A stretch of 64,000 nucleotides of DNA from Nepenthes gracilis. Lineage: Eukaryota; Streptophyta; Magnoliopsida; Caryophyllales; Nepenthaceae. The stretch's first letter is position 1. Each line of letters starts with the position of its first letter. Shown piece by piece: positions 1 through 14,000 of the stretch. A program made the translations under genes and the position numbers. Where the stretch lies: positions 3,563,973 through 3,627,972 of the forward strand of contig BSYO01000011.1 of assembly GCA_033239525.1 (NCBI GenBank), in the 5' to 3' direction. The notes under the pieces were generated by a model. That model saw nothing but the letters and a program-made list of their open reading frames with translations, did no database searches and was not told where the DNA came from.

Positions 1-111
1 TGATCTTCATTGTGACCTACTGACAAAAAGGTTGGCCCAATGCATGAGCCTCGAACATTTTGTTTTGGGAGGGTAAAGCATATGCAGCCTTTCCCTTACA
101 TTTCAGAGTGT

Positions 112-383
112 TATAGATAAAAATATCGGACGTTATATATCGATAATAGCTCCTAATACCAATAATTTGTGATGTTACGATATGTTGTCATACTGGTGAT
201 ATATGATAATATATCGGGTGATATTCACGCTATTATCAGTCAATATTTCCTTATCATCTTATGATTGTCGTAATTTTTTTTCTCATAATATGTTTGATAC
301 AAATAAGTATTGTTCGATATACTGATATCGATATTGCTTCAATTGATATCTACACTGATAACAGTATTTTCATCCATGAGAGG
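112..383. mobile_element. Small TIR element (GATAT-rich family), copy A
   Basis: An AT-rich block full of GATAT/CGATA motifs. The left end is like ATAGATAAAAATATCGG and the right end like GTATTTTCATCCAT, which are inverted versions of each other. This is the same family as the copies at 9.5, 10.4, 12.7-13.9, 16.0, 17.2, 18.7 and 45.6 kb. There is no coding capacity. I could not find a clean target duplication for this copy. Confidence 0.6.
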
Positions 384-1147
384 CTGTTTTCGGTGATTGA
401 ACTTGTGACATTAGGTAACATGTGCAATATTCATGCTGTTTACATGCGGTTAACTCTTGGTATTTAATATTCGCAATAACTGCACATAACTCTCCACCAA
501 TGCAATTCACCGTTGGAACACTGGGGTGTGGTATTTGTGTACTTCTTCCCAGAAAAATAACATAAAGGCTGGTATTGTGGTATTACTGTATTTATTTTAT
601 GGACTCTGCTTGAGCTCATAATCATCATTAGCCTTTTCTCATCCAGTTTGATGGAGAGGATTAGAATTTTTGGCCTTAAGTAATACTTTTAGCTGTAAGC
701 ATTGTTTCTAGCTGTTGATCTTGTCTCCTGAAGGACATATATCTGACATTTATTTTCTAGAATGCTAGGTTTGTCAGATAGTTTTCCTGATTTGAATGAT
801 CCTCTATAGCCATTTTCTGAGAAAGCTTCCTGTCTAACTCTCAGAAAGAAACTCTTTATACGAGTACTTGGAAGGCATACAATGTTAAGTTCCCCAGTTT
901 AGCATTTGAATGAAGTTTATAGGACTAATGAGTGGTGTGATGCAATTGTAAGTTGTAACTATCCTTTAAAAAGAGAAGGCTCAGATTCTGTAATGTATTC
1001 CATCCTTTCAGAAAAATAATAAATTCTTTCTTTTTGAATGTGTGAAGATTAAAGGGCATTTTCCAAGCAACACTTATCCATTTCTCGTTTGTTTTTTTAT
1101 GTGAAGTCAAACATCTTTACAATATCCTACTTATGCTGGCAACCTAT

Positions 1148-1842
1148 GAAGCAAGGACATCAACATGGGACATTGACATGACACTGACACACTAGCATGC
1201 TATTTTTTAAAAATTAAGGACACAACATATTAGGGACAAATAAACTAAAATTATGGTTTATAATTTTTGTAATTGATGAATATTATTTTTTATACTAAAT
1301 TTGTGGGTTATTGCCTTTATTTGTGATGAAGAAATTAAATTATTGCTCCATGAAAGATCAGTTGTATTATCATCTTCATTTGCTTTTTCTTCGTATTTGT
1401 TTTTTCTTTCTTAAGTCATGACTTTGTATCATATGAAAAATTTGGTAAAAGGAAAGTGTTGTTACTATGAAAGGAGTCTCTTTTGACTGTGAGATAATGC
1501 TTGGAAGTGGGGATTATTGACAGAAATGAAAGAGAGAGGTGCTAAAATTTTAAAATTATAAAACAATCCACATTTTTTAAAATTTACAAAATGGCTTATA
1601 GTTTTTAAAAAGTTATAAAATTAATCAACGTGTCTAAAATGTGTCGGGACGTGTCCAGAGCGTGTCCAAAACGTGTTGGGACGTATCCGAAGCGTGTCCA
1701 AAATGTGTTGGACAAAAAAATTAATTAACATGTGTCGGAGCATGTCTGACATGTGTCTCAACGTGTTCGGGGCATGTTAGTGTCTGATATGTGTTGGACA
1801 CCAACATTGAGCCCGAAAGAGTTTCCATGCTTCCTAGTTGGC
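1148..1842. mobile_element. Possible GTGTCC-type MITE
   Basis: The ends look like degenerate inverted repeats (TGAAGCAAGGACATC at the left; GTTTCCATGCTTCC at the right). The inner sequence is rich in GACACG/CGTGTC words facing each other (1148-1200 against 1640-1800). No target duplication was found. The right part is repeated in the second duplication unit. Alternative: unrelated low-complexity sequence. Confidence 0.35.
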
Positions 1843-2087
1843 AACGCAAAGGATTTTCCAAGCTGGTATTTATAGGGTTCTTCCTAGCTTTTGTAGGATT
1901 ACCATGCTGTTTCTATTCATATTCTACTTGATGATGTCGAAAGATTTTGCACAAGTGGTTTTACTTGTCTTCTGAAATTTGTTTATAGGCTTTGCTCTCT
2001 AGTATGAACTCTGCTCGAATGGATGAGAGTGCTGTATAATTATTTCTAACTGCTATCTTCAAATATTGCATTTCTATTAACTTGTAG

Positions 2088-5000
2088 ATTGTTTTTGGTT
2101 ATTGGATTGGAACTAGGGTGCAGGACGTTGCTGAGTTACTGGGGATGATGATTGAAGACCACAAGCGATTGCAGCCTAATGTGAAAACATATGCGTAAGC
2201 AAAATCACCTTCTAATATGTTCTTAATGTGAAAACATATTCTATGTTTCATGGATCTTGATGTTGCACAATTAAAAGAGAAGAAATGAACATACTTGTAG
2301 CCAGTTAGAAGTCGTATCTATAGAAGAAAAGACTAGAGAAGGACCTCTAAGATGGTTCAGACCTAAATATATGCCAAATTGAAATACTAGTGAGAAAAGG
2401 TGATCTAATAGATATTAGAGGCAATAAGAAAGGATAAAGTAGGCCTAAAAAAACTTGGAGTAGGCGGTAGAACAGGATATAGAGTTGCTTTTTGATGCGG
2501 ATGTCATATCAAATATTCCAAGAGATTTTTGAAGATATTATGATTTTGTTGGCTTTTATTTGTTTTACTTATTTGACAAGATTCTAGTTTGATTTCATTG
2601 TAATTTCTTCTAGTTTGATTTTATTTTATTGTGATTTTTTATTTTTAGTAACAGATAATTTGTTACTAAATTATCTTAGGTTTAATATTTCTCTTTATAA
2701 AGACCCTATGCTCTAATTTTTGGATTAATGAATTGATGATAAATGAATGTTTGAGAAATTGATCGCAATTGAGTAATTGTGATTTCCTCCCCTCCTCTCT
2801 CCCTTGGTTGTTTTCTTTCTTAAGTCATGACTTTGTATCATATGAAAAATTTGGTAAAAGGAAAGTGTTGTTACTATGAAAGGAGTCTCTTTTGAGTGTG
2901 AGATAATGCTTGGAAGTGGGGATTATTGACAGAAATGAAAGAGAGAGGTGCTAAAATTTTAAAATTATAAAACAATCCACATTTTTTAAAATTTACAAAA
3001 AAGCTTATAGTTTTAAAAAGTTATAAAATTAATCAACGTGTCTAAAATGTGTCGGACGTGTCAGAGCGTGTCAAAAACGTGTTGGGACGTTATCAAGCGT
3101 GTCCAAAATGTGTTGGACAAAAAATTAATTAACATGTGTCGGAGCATGTCGACATGTGTCTCTCAACGTGTTCGGGGCATGTTAGTGTCTGATATGTGTT
3201 GGACACCAACATTGAGCCCGAAAGAGTTTCCATGCTTCCTAGTTGGCAACGCAAAGGGATTTTCCAAGCTGGTATTTATAGGGTTCTTCCTAGCTTTTGT
3301 AGGATTACCATGCTGTTTCTATTCATATTCTACTTGATGATGTCGAAAGATTTTGCACAAGTGGTTTTACTTGTCTTCTGAAATTTGTTTATAGGCTTTG
3401 CTCTCTAGTATGAACTCTGCTCGAATGGATGAGAGTGCTGTATAATTATTTCTAACTGCTATCTTCAAATATTGCATTTCTATTAACTTGTAGATTGTTT
3501 TTGGTTATTGGATTGGAACTAGGGTGCAGGACGTTGCTGAGTTACTGGGGATGATGATTGAAGACCACAAACGATTGCAGCCTAATGTGAAAACATATGC
3601 GTAAGCAAAATCACCTTCTAATATGTTCTTAATGTGAAAACATATTCTATGTTTCATGGATCTTGATGTTGCACAATTAAAAGAGAAGAAATGAACATAC
3701 TTGTAGCCAGTTAGAAGTCGTATCTATAGAAGAAAAGACTAGAGAAGGACCTCTAAGATGGTTCAGACCTAAATATATGCCAAATTGAAATACTAGTGAG
3801 AAAAGGTGATCTAATAGATATTAGAGGCAATAAGAAAGGATAAAGTAGGCCTAAAAACTTGGAGTAGGCGAAAGAACAGGATATAGAGTTGCTTTTTGAT
3901 GCGGATGTCATATCAAATATTCCAAGAGATTTTTGAAGATATTATGATTTTGTTGGCTTTTATTTGTTTTACTTATTTGACAAGATTCTAGTTTGATTTC
4001 ATTGTAATTTCTTCTAGTTTGATTTTATTTTATTGTGATTTTTATTTTTAGTAATGAGATAATTTGTTACTAAATTATCTTAGGTTTAATATTTCTCTTT
4101 ATAAAGACCCTATGCTCTAATTTTTGGATTAATGAATTGATGATAAATGAATGTTTGAGAAATTGATCGCAATTGAGTAATTGTGATTTCCTCCCCTCCT
4201 CTCTCCCTTGGTTGTTTTTCTTTCTTGTCTCTACCTCTCTAGTCTTTGTTCTTGTTTCTACCCCTCTATTGCTCTTCTATCTACTTTTCTGCTCCTCTCT
4301 ACATTAAATTGATATTAGAGATAAAATCTTACCCTTTTTTGCCTTCAGCAACATCACCACTCCACTAGCAATGAAATCATCATGTATATTACAACTCTGC
4401 CAGAGTCCGCAGGATTGCACATCTTCAGGCCCAAGTTATGTCCTTTTAGACAATATTAGCAGCTCAGTCCAATTTCGGTTCTCCTCCCACATGTCTAGTA
4501 ACGTTAGCGGCCACTTTCACCACTGCTCGGCTTGCGGTTGGAAAGTTTCCTATAGAAGTTTTAACTCGATGGGATTCAGTTCCAGCCATCCGAGGAGAAT
4601 TGATGCGGATATCACATCAAATATTCCAAGACATTTTAGAAGATATTATGATCTTATTGGCTTTTATTTGTTTTACTTATCGGACAAGATTTTAGTTTGA
4701 TTTTATTGTGATTTCTTCTAGTTTGATTTTATTTTATTGTAATTTTTTATTTTTAGTTACAGATAATTTATTACCAAATTATCTTAGGCCTAATATTTCT
4801 CTTTATAAAGACCCTATGCTTTAATTTTTGGATTAATGAATAGAATTGATGAATAAATGTTTGAAGAATTGATTGCAATTGAGCAGTTGTAATTTCTTTC
4901 CCCCTCTATCCCTCTGGTCTTTATTCTTGTCTCTACCCCTCTAATATCTCTTTTCTATTTTTCCCTTCCTCCCTACATCACTTTTACTGCTTGAGGTTGT

Positions 5001-8000
5001 TGCAGTTTAACTAGTAGAATGATAGAAGTGAATGCATATAGTCCACTCCACTTTGTGGGGTTTAAGGCTTTGTTGATGTTGATGTTTATGCTCCTATTTC
5101 ATCCAAAGCTGCTTTATATTATGTAAATGCTCGTATTGGTCTCAGTTAAAACTTTCAAATTGAAGTTGCTATGTTCCATTCATTATTTGTGGCCCCCTTA
5201 TTAGATGGAATCCAGCAAGCCCTATTGTCGATATTTTCAATTTTTTTTTTTCAGTTAACCTATGTGCTTTTCAGTCCTATGCGTTCTTGATTCATATGGC
5301 ATATCGTTTCTGTTGTCCTAACTTATATAACAGAAATAGCCTCATCTTCCTCTTCCACCCCTTTCCATCCAAGATTAGTGTCATTAACTATCTAGGATGC
5401 GGTTATATTGTTCCAGTTTCCAACTCTAGCAGCCATAATCCCTGTGCCCCCTGGTTTCATGACATTATTTTGCTTCCAAGGTTAATCAATGTGGTATTAG
5501 GGTAGTTTGCCTAAATGGTTAACCCATAACTTTGTTATCAATCCCTTTGAAAATTTTGAGAAAAAATAAAGGAAAACAGAATTGAAGTAAAAATCTATTT
5601 ATGTAAGCATTTCCAAATTACTTCATTATTAGGACTTGATTAGATGGAGGGAACAAACTTCTTGCGCTTTGATTAGCAAGTTCTGTGTTAATCAGGCTTA
5701 ATTGAAGAAAGATTATGCTCATGCTTTAGATGGTAAAGCAAAAAGGAATAAAATTGAGAGATTGTTGGAAGAAATGAGTGCCTCAGTATTGGATGTGTTT
5801 AAAGCTGCAGAAAAAAGGAAAGGGAGGGCATACACTGTTGAATAAACCATTTATCTGCCTGCGTGATGATGAATAAATTTACCTTGAGAAACAGAGCTCG
5901 TGTGGCTAGTAAACTTAACATTTCTGTGGGTATTAGGTGAGGCTGAGAGTTGACATGTGTATTGTGTGTGTCCAATTTTCTTTGTTTTTTACTGGTTCCT
6001 GAAATGTTAACTAACATATTTAGATGATCTACTCAATAAGTGAAGAAAACAGAAAGTGCATTTGTTGTAGAAGACCACTTTAATTTAAGATTAAGAAAAA
6101 GGGGAAATAAACCTCCTTTTTTCCTCTACAATGCAACTAGTGGTAGTAGACCTTAGAAATATAATGGTTTGCGAGGAAGAAAATTTTGCTTGTTCTCACT
6201 TCTCAAATATAATAGTAATAATGATAATGATAAGAGTAACATTGTGTTGCATCCCTTTTGTTTTCTGTTGTTTGAGAGGGAAGCAACGATACCCAATGGT
6301 TATGAGAGCTGGCTTGTGTCCTTCGAAAAGGAGGATCCTTCTGCTGCAGCTTTTATTAATAAAACTCATTACCTCATTGAGGAATGATAGAGAAGTTTAA
6401 AATAGACAACGTGTAACACCCCTCGATGAATAGACAAAATATTGTGCTCCTAACGTATTTATTACCTCAGATTAATATTCCTAACTCAAAATAAAGGCTA
6501 ACATTGGATCTTGACTGTTATGACTCTAGTCAGAAAGTAAAGTGAAATACAAATGCATAGGATTTATTAAAACATCAATAGACTAATATCTTGTAAATAT
6601 GACCAATTGTAGCATTTTGGCCATAATTTCCTCTGGAAGGCTGAATTCATCTCCAAATATCTGAAGAAAGTGACCCTTATATTTCTGCCAACAAATATGA
6701 ACTAAGATTCACCAATTTGAGCTTGAGCTTGAAATGTTCCTGCATGATATACTGCCTCTACCTCACTGTCCAGCATCCCTGGCTACTCCCATTCCTACTT
6801 TTCTTGAATCCATAATTGGAGCATTGCATGGGATTGATAGATTAGGGATACAAGGATTAAGTCAATTGATATTTATTATGGTGATTTATGGGATGGATTC
6901 CAGTTTCTCTAGGCATGGGGGTTAACTACGAAGACCTTATGTTTCAATTTGTCTTGTCTTTTACTGTCCATCTTTCCACAATATTTGAAATATTTGATTT
7001 TTCATTCTAGTTTATGCCTGAGGAAGCCTATATTGTGATTGTAGTTGCCTATATTTTTTCCCTTTTGTAATCCTGAATTTTTGTACCAATAAAGAAATAA
7101 CTACGTACTCTTTTTCCCCAAATTGCTGTTATCTTTCAAATTTAGGCATTTCCTGGAATAATTGTTCCCTTTCCTAAAATTTGTATACTATAGTATTTAC
7201 CTATCCACACTTAATTAAAGGCATAAACTTTCTTGTATCACCTTTCATCAAACACAATGCTTATTATATTAAAGCTATGTAGTAGGGACGTTAATTTTGT
7301 TATTCAAAATGCTTGTAACTTAAATCTGCTAAGGTTGTTTCAGTTGATACACTGCAAAATTCCCCCCTTTACAAACTTCTCCTTGTGCTTTATGGTCATG
7401 TCCAATATTTTCTTTTAAAGGTCAACAGCAGTACTAGTACTAAAGATACAATGGTGGACTGGGAGTTTACCTCTCTTTGTATCAGGAATTAGCTGACAAT
7501 TAAAATTGATAAAGAAGATGGAGTCCGGGGGGGGGGTTGCGGCTGAGAAGTAATTCATGTATAGTGTGAAAATTCTTGAGTTAGATTCTTAGAGAGGATG
7601 TTTTATTTAGCTTCACTATTGCATCTAGGCTCACCCTTTTGATTTTAGTTATATAAACTTCTGAAATGAGATAAAATTCTGTGTAGACCTTTCTTTAGGG
7701 TAAAATTTGTACTGCATCCCAAATTGAAATAGGAAAAAGTGGCACAGTCTTTGTGATATGGAAATAATAGCTAATTTAATTACTCATCCATCCAATATGA
7801 TGTGGTATATTGGTCCAAGAGAGATTTCCACAAGCATATACCTACCAATTGTCTGTTTCAATATGTTGTGCTTATCATTCATTGGTTATGAGGTGAGGAA
7901 TTGGTCCAAGCATCTTCCAATTAACTGTATGTTTCAATCTATTTTGTTTTTTGAACACAAATTGTGTTTTCATCCCTGAATTCAACTTCAGCCATATGTT

Positions 8001-11000
8001 GACATGTGTATTTATTGGTTTTGAAAACCACAATTTCTTCCAACTATCTGGATTTTCTTCCTTTATTGCTGCACTTGGCTGGCACATGTGTAAGCCAGTG
8101 ACTTTTGGGCCAGAATCTTATCAAATGAATCCAATAAGTTGGCTTCTCTGACCTTGAGAACTGCCAATGTTGTTCTGACTTCTGGCTTTCTTGCATGAGG
8201 GCATGCTTAGCATTGCTGGCAAAATTTTTGAGAAGGCAATGTAGAACTCACATAAAAACTCTTTTGAGGTTGTATATTACTTTTGAAGGACAGTAAGCTA
8301 GGAAGCCGTTTAGTGAAGTTTTTGTGTTTATGTTACTATACTGTTAAATTTATTGGCTAATGCAAAATACAAGAAAGATTACATCTAAGGGAGATGAAAA
8401 TGTAATTTGAAATGAAATGGGAATGATGTTAGAAAAACTTTGGTGATGTCTTTATTTGTTACCTCTGTTTTCAGGCTCTTGGTGGAGTGCTTTACTAAGT
8501 ACTGTGTTGTAACAGAAGCTATTCGACATTTTCGTGCATTAAAGAACTTTGAAGGTGGTACAACAGTTTTGCATAATGATGGAAAGTTTGGAGATCCACT
8601 TTCTCTGTATCTTCGAGCTTTGTGTCGAGAAGGTGGGCACCTTCTATTTTATTTTTTCTCACTATAGACCTTGTTTTGCCATTCCATGTTTTCCAAGCAT
8701 AATCAATGTTTTATTGATTTCTTCTAAGTACTCTATGAATATATTCCTGTAGTGCTTTTTATTTTTTTGCAATTGATGTTTATGACGAATTACAGGGACC
8801 CACTGGTTTATGGAATTTAAGAATTGGGAGTAAGGTATTAACAAAATTACAGATACGGATAAATGTAAATGTAATGGTACAATGTTTAGGGAGTAGTGGC
8901 TTCACATTCCCCTCCCCTCTTTCCATTTTTGTTCTTTCATTTTTATACCCATCTCACTGGCATGAAAATGAAGGGATATAGGGGGTATGATTCCCCAATT
9001 TCATCAATGAATATTGTAATTTCCAAGATCAGTTAATTTCTACTTTATGAACAAACTTCTGCTTCTGTTCTTTCGAAGTACAAGTGTGAATAGAGGAGTC
9101 CAATGGGCTTGAAGTAAATAAGTTCTTATTCGTGCGATGACATAAACACAATGTCGGATGCGTTGAACTTGCACAAGTTTAATCTTTTACCTCGTTGATT
9201 TGATCTAAATTAGGAAGAATTGTCGAGTTGCTGGAAGTTTTAGAAGCCATGGCTAAAGATAACCAACCAATTCCGGCAAGAGCTATGATCTTGAGTAGAA
9301 AATATCGGACATTAGTTAGTTCATGGATTGAGCCTTTGCAAGAAGAAGCTGAACTAGGCTATGAGATTGATTACATTGCCAGGTATGCTCTTAATTTCGT
9401 TTCCTTTAGATTGGATCACCTTTTCCGCTTCTTCATTGGACGCTAAAGACATTAGTTTGTCTTTTTTGTGGCTATATGATTTTGGCAGAGATATAAATAA
9501 TTGCTGATATGTACAGTATTGGTCTCCTTGATGCCGATATTTTTAGATACCGTGACAATATCGCAATATATTGTGGTATTGGCAATGTATTGGCTGATAT
9601 GAACCTGTGAGCTAAAGATTAGCAAAAATAATTTTTCTCCGACATATATAATTTTGATATGTCTTGTCTGACATGTTGTATATTGATATGGTTGCGACTA
9701 ATACCGATATCAAAATTTTCATCTATGGATTTTGGCATTTTTGGGAGGTGGGGTGTCAAGCTTATAAGCTCCCATTTCTAAGGCAGAAGAGAAAGATATC
9801 AACTCATCCTCTTGGATTCTTGATAACTTGTCTGTTAGGTTGATGACTATGCTTTTTAATCAACCAGATATATTGCAGAGGGTGGGCTTACAGGGGAGCG
9901 CAAGCGCTGGGTTCCTCGAAGAGGAAAAGCACCTTTAGATCCTGATGCTCTGGGATTTATATACTCAAATCCAGTGGAAACCTCCTTTAAACAGCGATGC
10001 CTCGAGGAGTGGAAAACATACCACCGGAAGCTTTTAACTCACTTGAGAAGGGAAGGTATTTCTGCGCTGGGAAATATATCCGATTCTGATTATGTAAGAG
10101 TGGAGGAACGATTGAAGAAAATAATAAAAGGTCCCGAGAAGAGTTCTTTGAAGCCCAAAGCTGCTAGTAAGATGATAGTGTCTGAGTTGAAAGAAGAACT
10201 GGAAGCGCAAGGTCTCCCGACCGATGGAACTAGGAATGTTCTGTACCAGCGGGTGCAAAAAGCAAGGAGAATTAATTTGTCACGTGGCCGTCCACTTTGG
10301 GTTCCTCCGCTAGAAGAGGAAGAAGAAGAGGTGATTCATTCATCCTTGACCTATTTGCGACATAGATGCAAATACTGGCCGATATTTATTGGTTTTAGGG
10401 CCCGGATACCGATATTTTCTAAGATTGCGATAAGATTGCGATATGTTGCCGTATTGGTGATATATTGCGATATGTTGGCTGATAATTAAAATTTCTGTCT
10501 ATACGAATTCTAAATAAATATTTTCCTTTCTATATATTTGATATTGATATGTATTGTTTGATATGTTCGATACCGATACTGCCGCAAGAGATACTAATAC
10601 TGATATTTTCATCCATAATAGGTGGTCATTTGAGTTTCCTTACTTTGTTCTATTTTGTTTTTTATGCAATCAAATAATACTATGGATAGTTTGGCAGGTT
10701 GATGAAGAGCTGGATGAATTAATTTCGAGGATTAAACTGGAAGAAGGGAATACCGAATTTTGGAAGCGCCGGTTTCTGGGAGAAGGATTAAACAATGACC
10801 ATAACAAGCCCATGACTCCAAATAACTTGGAGTCTGAAGATGTAACGGATGATGATGCTAATGTTGTGGAGGATATTTCAAAAGAGGTTGAAGATATTGA
10901 TGAAATTGATGAAGAGGAGGAAGTGGAACAAAGTGAAAGCCAAGAAGGTGTGGTAGACAGGGTGAAAGACAAGGAAGTTGAAGCTAAGAAACCTCCTCAA

Positions 11001-14000
11001 ATGATTGGAGTCCAGTTGTTGAAGGATATAGACCAGGCAACTACAATGCCAAGAAAACGAAGGAGAAAGCTTTCAGCTGTTTCAGTTGAGGTAATTTTAC
11101 TAAACTAGTTCATGTTTTACCTCACCATGCAAACCATCGTGCATACCCACATTGGCATATATCATTTCTTTTTGCATTGCAATACGTTAAGCATTTTTCT
11201 GAGAATGAAGAAAGATGTGCAGTGCTTGATAGTCTGAAATATGATGGATATATTCTACTACTGATTGTGTATCAGTCAATGATTTCAGTTGAGCTTGATA
11301 TCAGCAAAAGAACTTGGTGCCTTTGGTTTGGCATTCCTGAGGCTGGAAAATGTAAGCATAAAGGGTTCACCCTCTGCTAGCAGTTCCTGGGAAGAATGAT
11401 GTCAGTAAATGTAATGCTGCTGTGTACATAGAAGCATTAAAAATGAGAGTAGATATGTAAGTGTTTGTGTTACAGAGGAAATGTGTCTTATAGTAAGGTT
11501 AAGACGTATCCAGGATAACAAGTTTTTCTATGGGAAGCCCAAGGAGAATAAAATTGTGCGGTTACAGGCTTATATTTGGTGCCTAAAGAGGACAATGTGC
11601 TATCACATGGATTCAGGTCGCTATGACATGGTATCAATGCCAATCGTAGTCAGAAGTGTGCCAATGTAAGCCAGATCAGTCTTAAGTTCTGCCTTATGTG
11701 ATGAGGGTGTCTTTCCTTAAGCAGGGTGGATTGTAGGAGCTAGTGTCTGAAATCCCTTGTTGCTTGGGGAATGAGAGGGGATATACTTTGTAGTAGGGTT
11801 TAAACATCTCCATGATAACATGCTTTTTCTAAGGAAGCCTAAGAAGAACAAAATTGTGCAGGTGCATGTCTATAGTTGCAGCCAGAGCGAATAATAGTAT
11901 AATGTGAATTCAAATCTCTACAAGACAAGCAAGTAAGCAACACTCTGCAATAGCAGCACCATCGCCATCCCAGCACTGTCACGGGTACCACCCACTTCTC
12001 CCAGATATTTTGGCTATTTCACTGTCACCTGCAGTGACTTTGCTGATTGTCCCACTGTCATGATGCCATCCTCTCTTTTTCTCGCCTCTGGCAGCTGCCG
12101 CCACAGCCACACCAACACCAGCAATCCTGTTCGCATGTGCCACTGTCCTCACCCTTCCACTTCCCTATCGTTGGAGCTCTCTCCTGCTCACCCTTCAGCA
12201 TTCCTTTTTTGTCTGTCTCTCACATTCTGCTCTGTCTCTATGTATCCCCTCTGCCGCTGAGAGACATTGATAGATATATATAAAGAATGAGATACCAACC
12301 TGGGCTCTGGTGAGTTGGTCAGCCTGGGCTTTGACAGTCTATTTGCTGTATTGTATTTTCAGAATTCATATTGTATATTTGAAAGCGTTGACCTCCATTC
12401 CTCATTTTCCTTTTTTTATTTATTTCTTTTTGATTTACAAGACAAATAAACCAAACATAAGACAAGTGAAACAACATCTTCACGCTTTCCTTCTACATTT
12501 CACCTGTTTTCCTTTCCCATTTCCCAATACGAACCAAACATGGAAATGTGGTCCATTAAAGTTAACTTATGCTCGAAGATATTTTTTGGTAAGCTGCGCA
12601 CCACCTTGCTGCACATTTGTCGAAGCAATGTCCTTGTGGGCTGTTTGATGTGATCTCCTTTTTTGGGTTCATTTCTTGCTTGCATGCTGGGGAACTATAT
12701 ATACCTATACTATAGATGTCAATATTGGCTGATATTGTAAACACCTTCGTATAAGTATCGGTATTCGGAATCCTTAGATACTGATATCTCTTGATACCAC
12801 GATAATATTACGATATGTTGTTGTATCGATAATATATTGTAATATATCAACTCATATTCAAAATATCGGATGATATATCTGATATTTGGTCATTATATCA
12901 ACTAATACGGCCCAGTCAGCTTACAATTCTCTGAAAATTTTCTTCCATTTTATTCGAGACTAATATGTGTTATTTGATATTGATATATTTGCAACCGATA
13001 TCGATGTTGATATTTTTATCCATGATGAATCATGGATGAAAATATCGATGTTGACCTGAGTCTCATCGGTATCAGATATATTAGATAACACGTATTGATA
13101 TTGAGAATGTTGGACGAGAAAATTCTGAAAATTGTAAGTTGATAGGGTCGTATCAGCCGATATTTTTAAATACCAGTTGGTGTATCCATTATGTTGATCT
13201 GGAAGTGAATATAATGTGATGTTATTACGATATTGGTAAATATTGGCATCGGGAGCCCTGATACCGATGTATATTGATTGATAAATATTGTATTGGCTGA
13301 CATTTCCATTAATATTGTACATACACACAAAATACCGACCGATATTGTAAACACCTTCTGATAAGTATTAGCATTGAAATCCCCCGATATCGATATCTCT
13401 TTATACCACAATAATATTGCGATATGTTGCTTTATTGGAAATATATCATGATATATCAGCTGATATTCAAAATATATCGTGATATTTGGTCACTATTTCG
13501 ACTAATATGGCTTAGTCATCTTAAAATTCTTTGTAATTTTTTCTTCCAATATATACAAAACCGATACGTATTGTCTGATATTATTATGGTCGTGATTGAT
13601 ACTGATTTTGATATTTTGATTAGTAACTGTATATCATTGATGGAAATATCTGTTTCGGTTTTGGTCATATCGGTTTGGACAATACGTATCAATACCGGAT
13701 ATATCGGACGGAAAAAAATTTTAAAAATTGTAAGTTGAAAGGGTCATTCTTGCTGATATTTTGAATATTAGTCGGTATATTGGCTATGTTGACTAATATG
13801 AAAATATATTGCAATATTGATGCGGTATCGGTAAATATCCGTATCAGGGGGTCTCAGTACTGATACATGTTTGCCGATATGATACGTATCAACTGATATT
13901 TCCATCAATGCTGTACATATACACAAAGTGTCACAATGATGGACTCCATTTAATGGCCTGACATCATAATGGTTGGCTTCACTGGGTATGCTGCTATCAA

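Larger units (their letters stand above)
1401..4226. repeat. 1.4-kb direct tandem duplication (two units)
   Basis: Unit 1 is about 1401-2810 and unit 2 about 2811-4226, with an offset of about 1406-1409 bases. They are nearly identical; most differences are single-base indels. Each unit has the end of a GTGTCC-rich element, the PTAC3 exon, and the start of a TRIM LTR (2493 and 3897). The breakpoints share the short pyrimidine run TTTTCTTTCTT, present at about 1402 and again inside the LTR at about 4217. This fits a microhomology-mediated duplication that happened after the TRIM had inserted. Confidence 0.92.

Noticed and set aside
1620..1810. GTGTCC/CGTGTC-rich tract as a regulatory array
   Set aside because: The words fit a common type of plant MITE with facing repeats better than a set of binding sites, and the tract is intronic.
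12047..12283. Ser/Pro/His-rich open frames in a PTAC3 intron
   Set aside because: They are short, overlapping in two frames, without conserved motif, and lie in the intron between two phase-matched exons.
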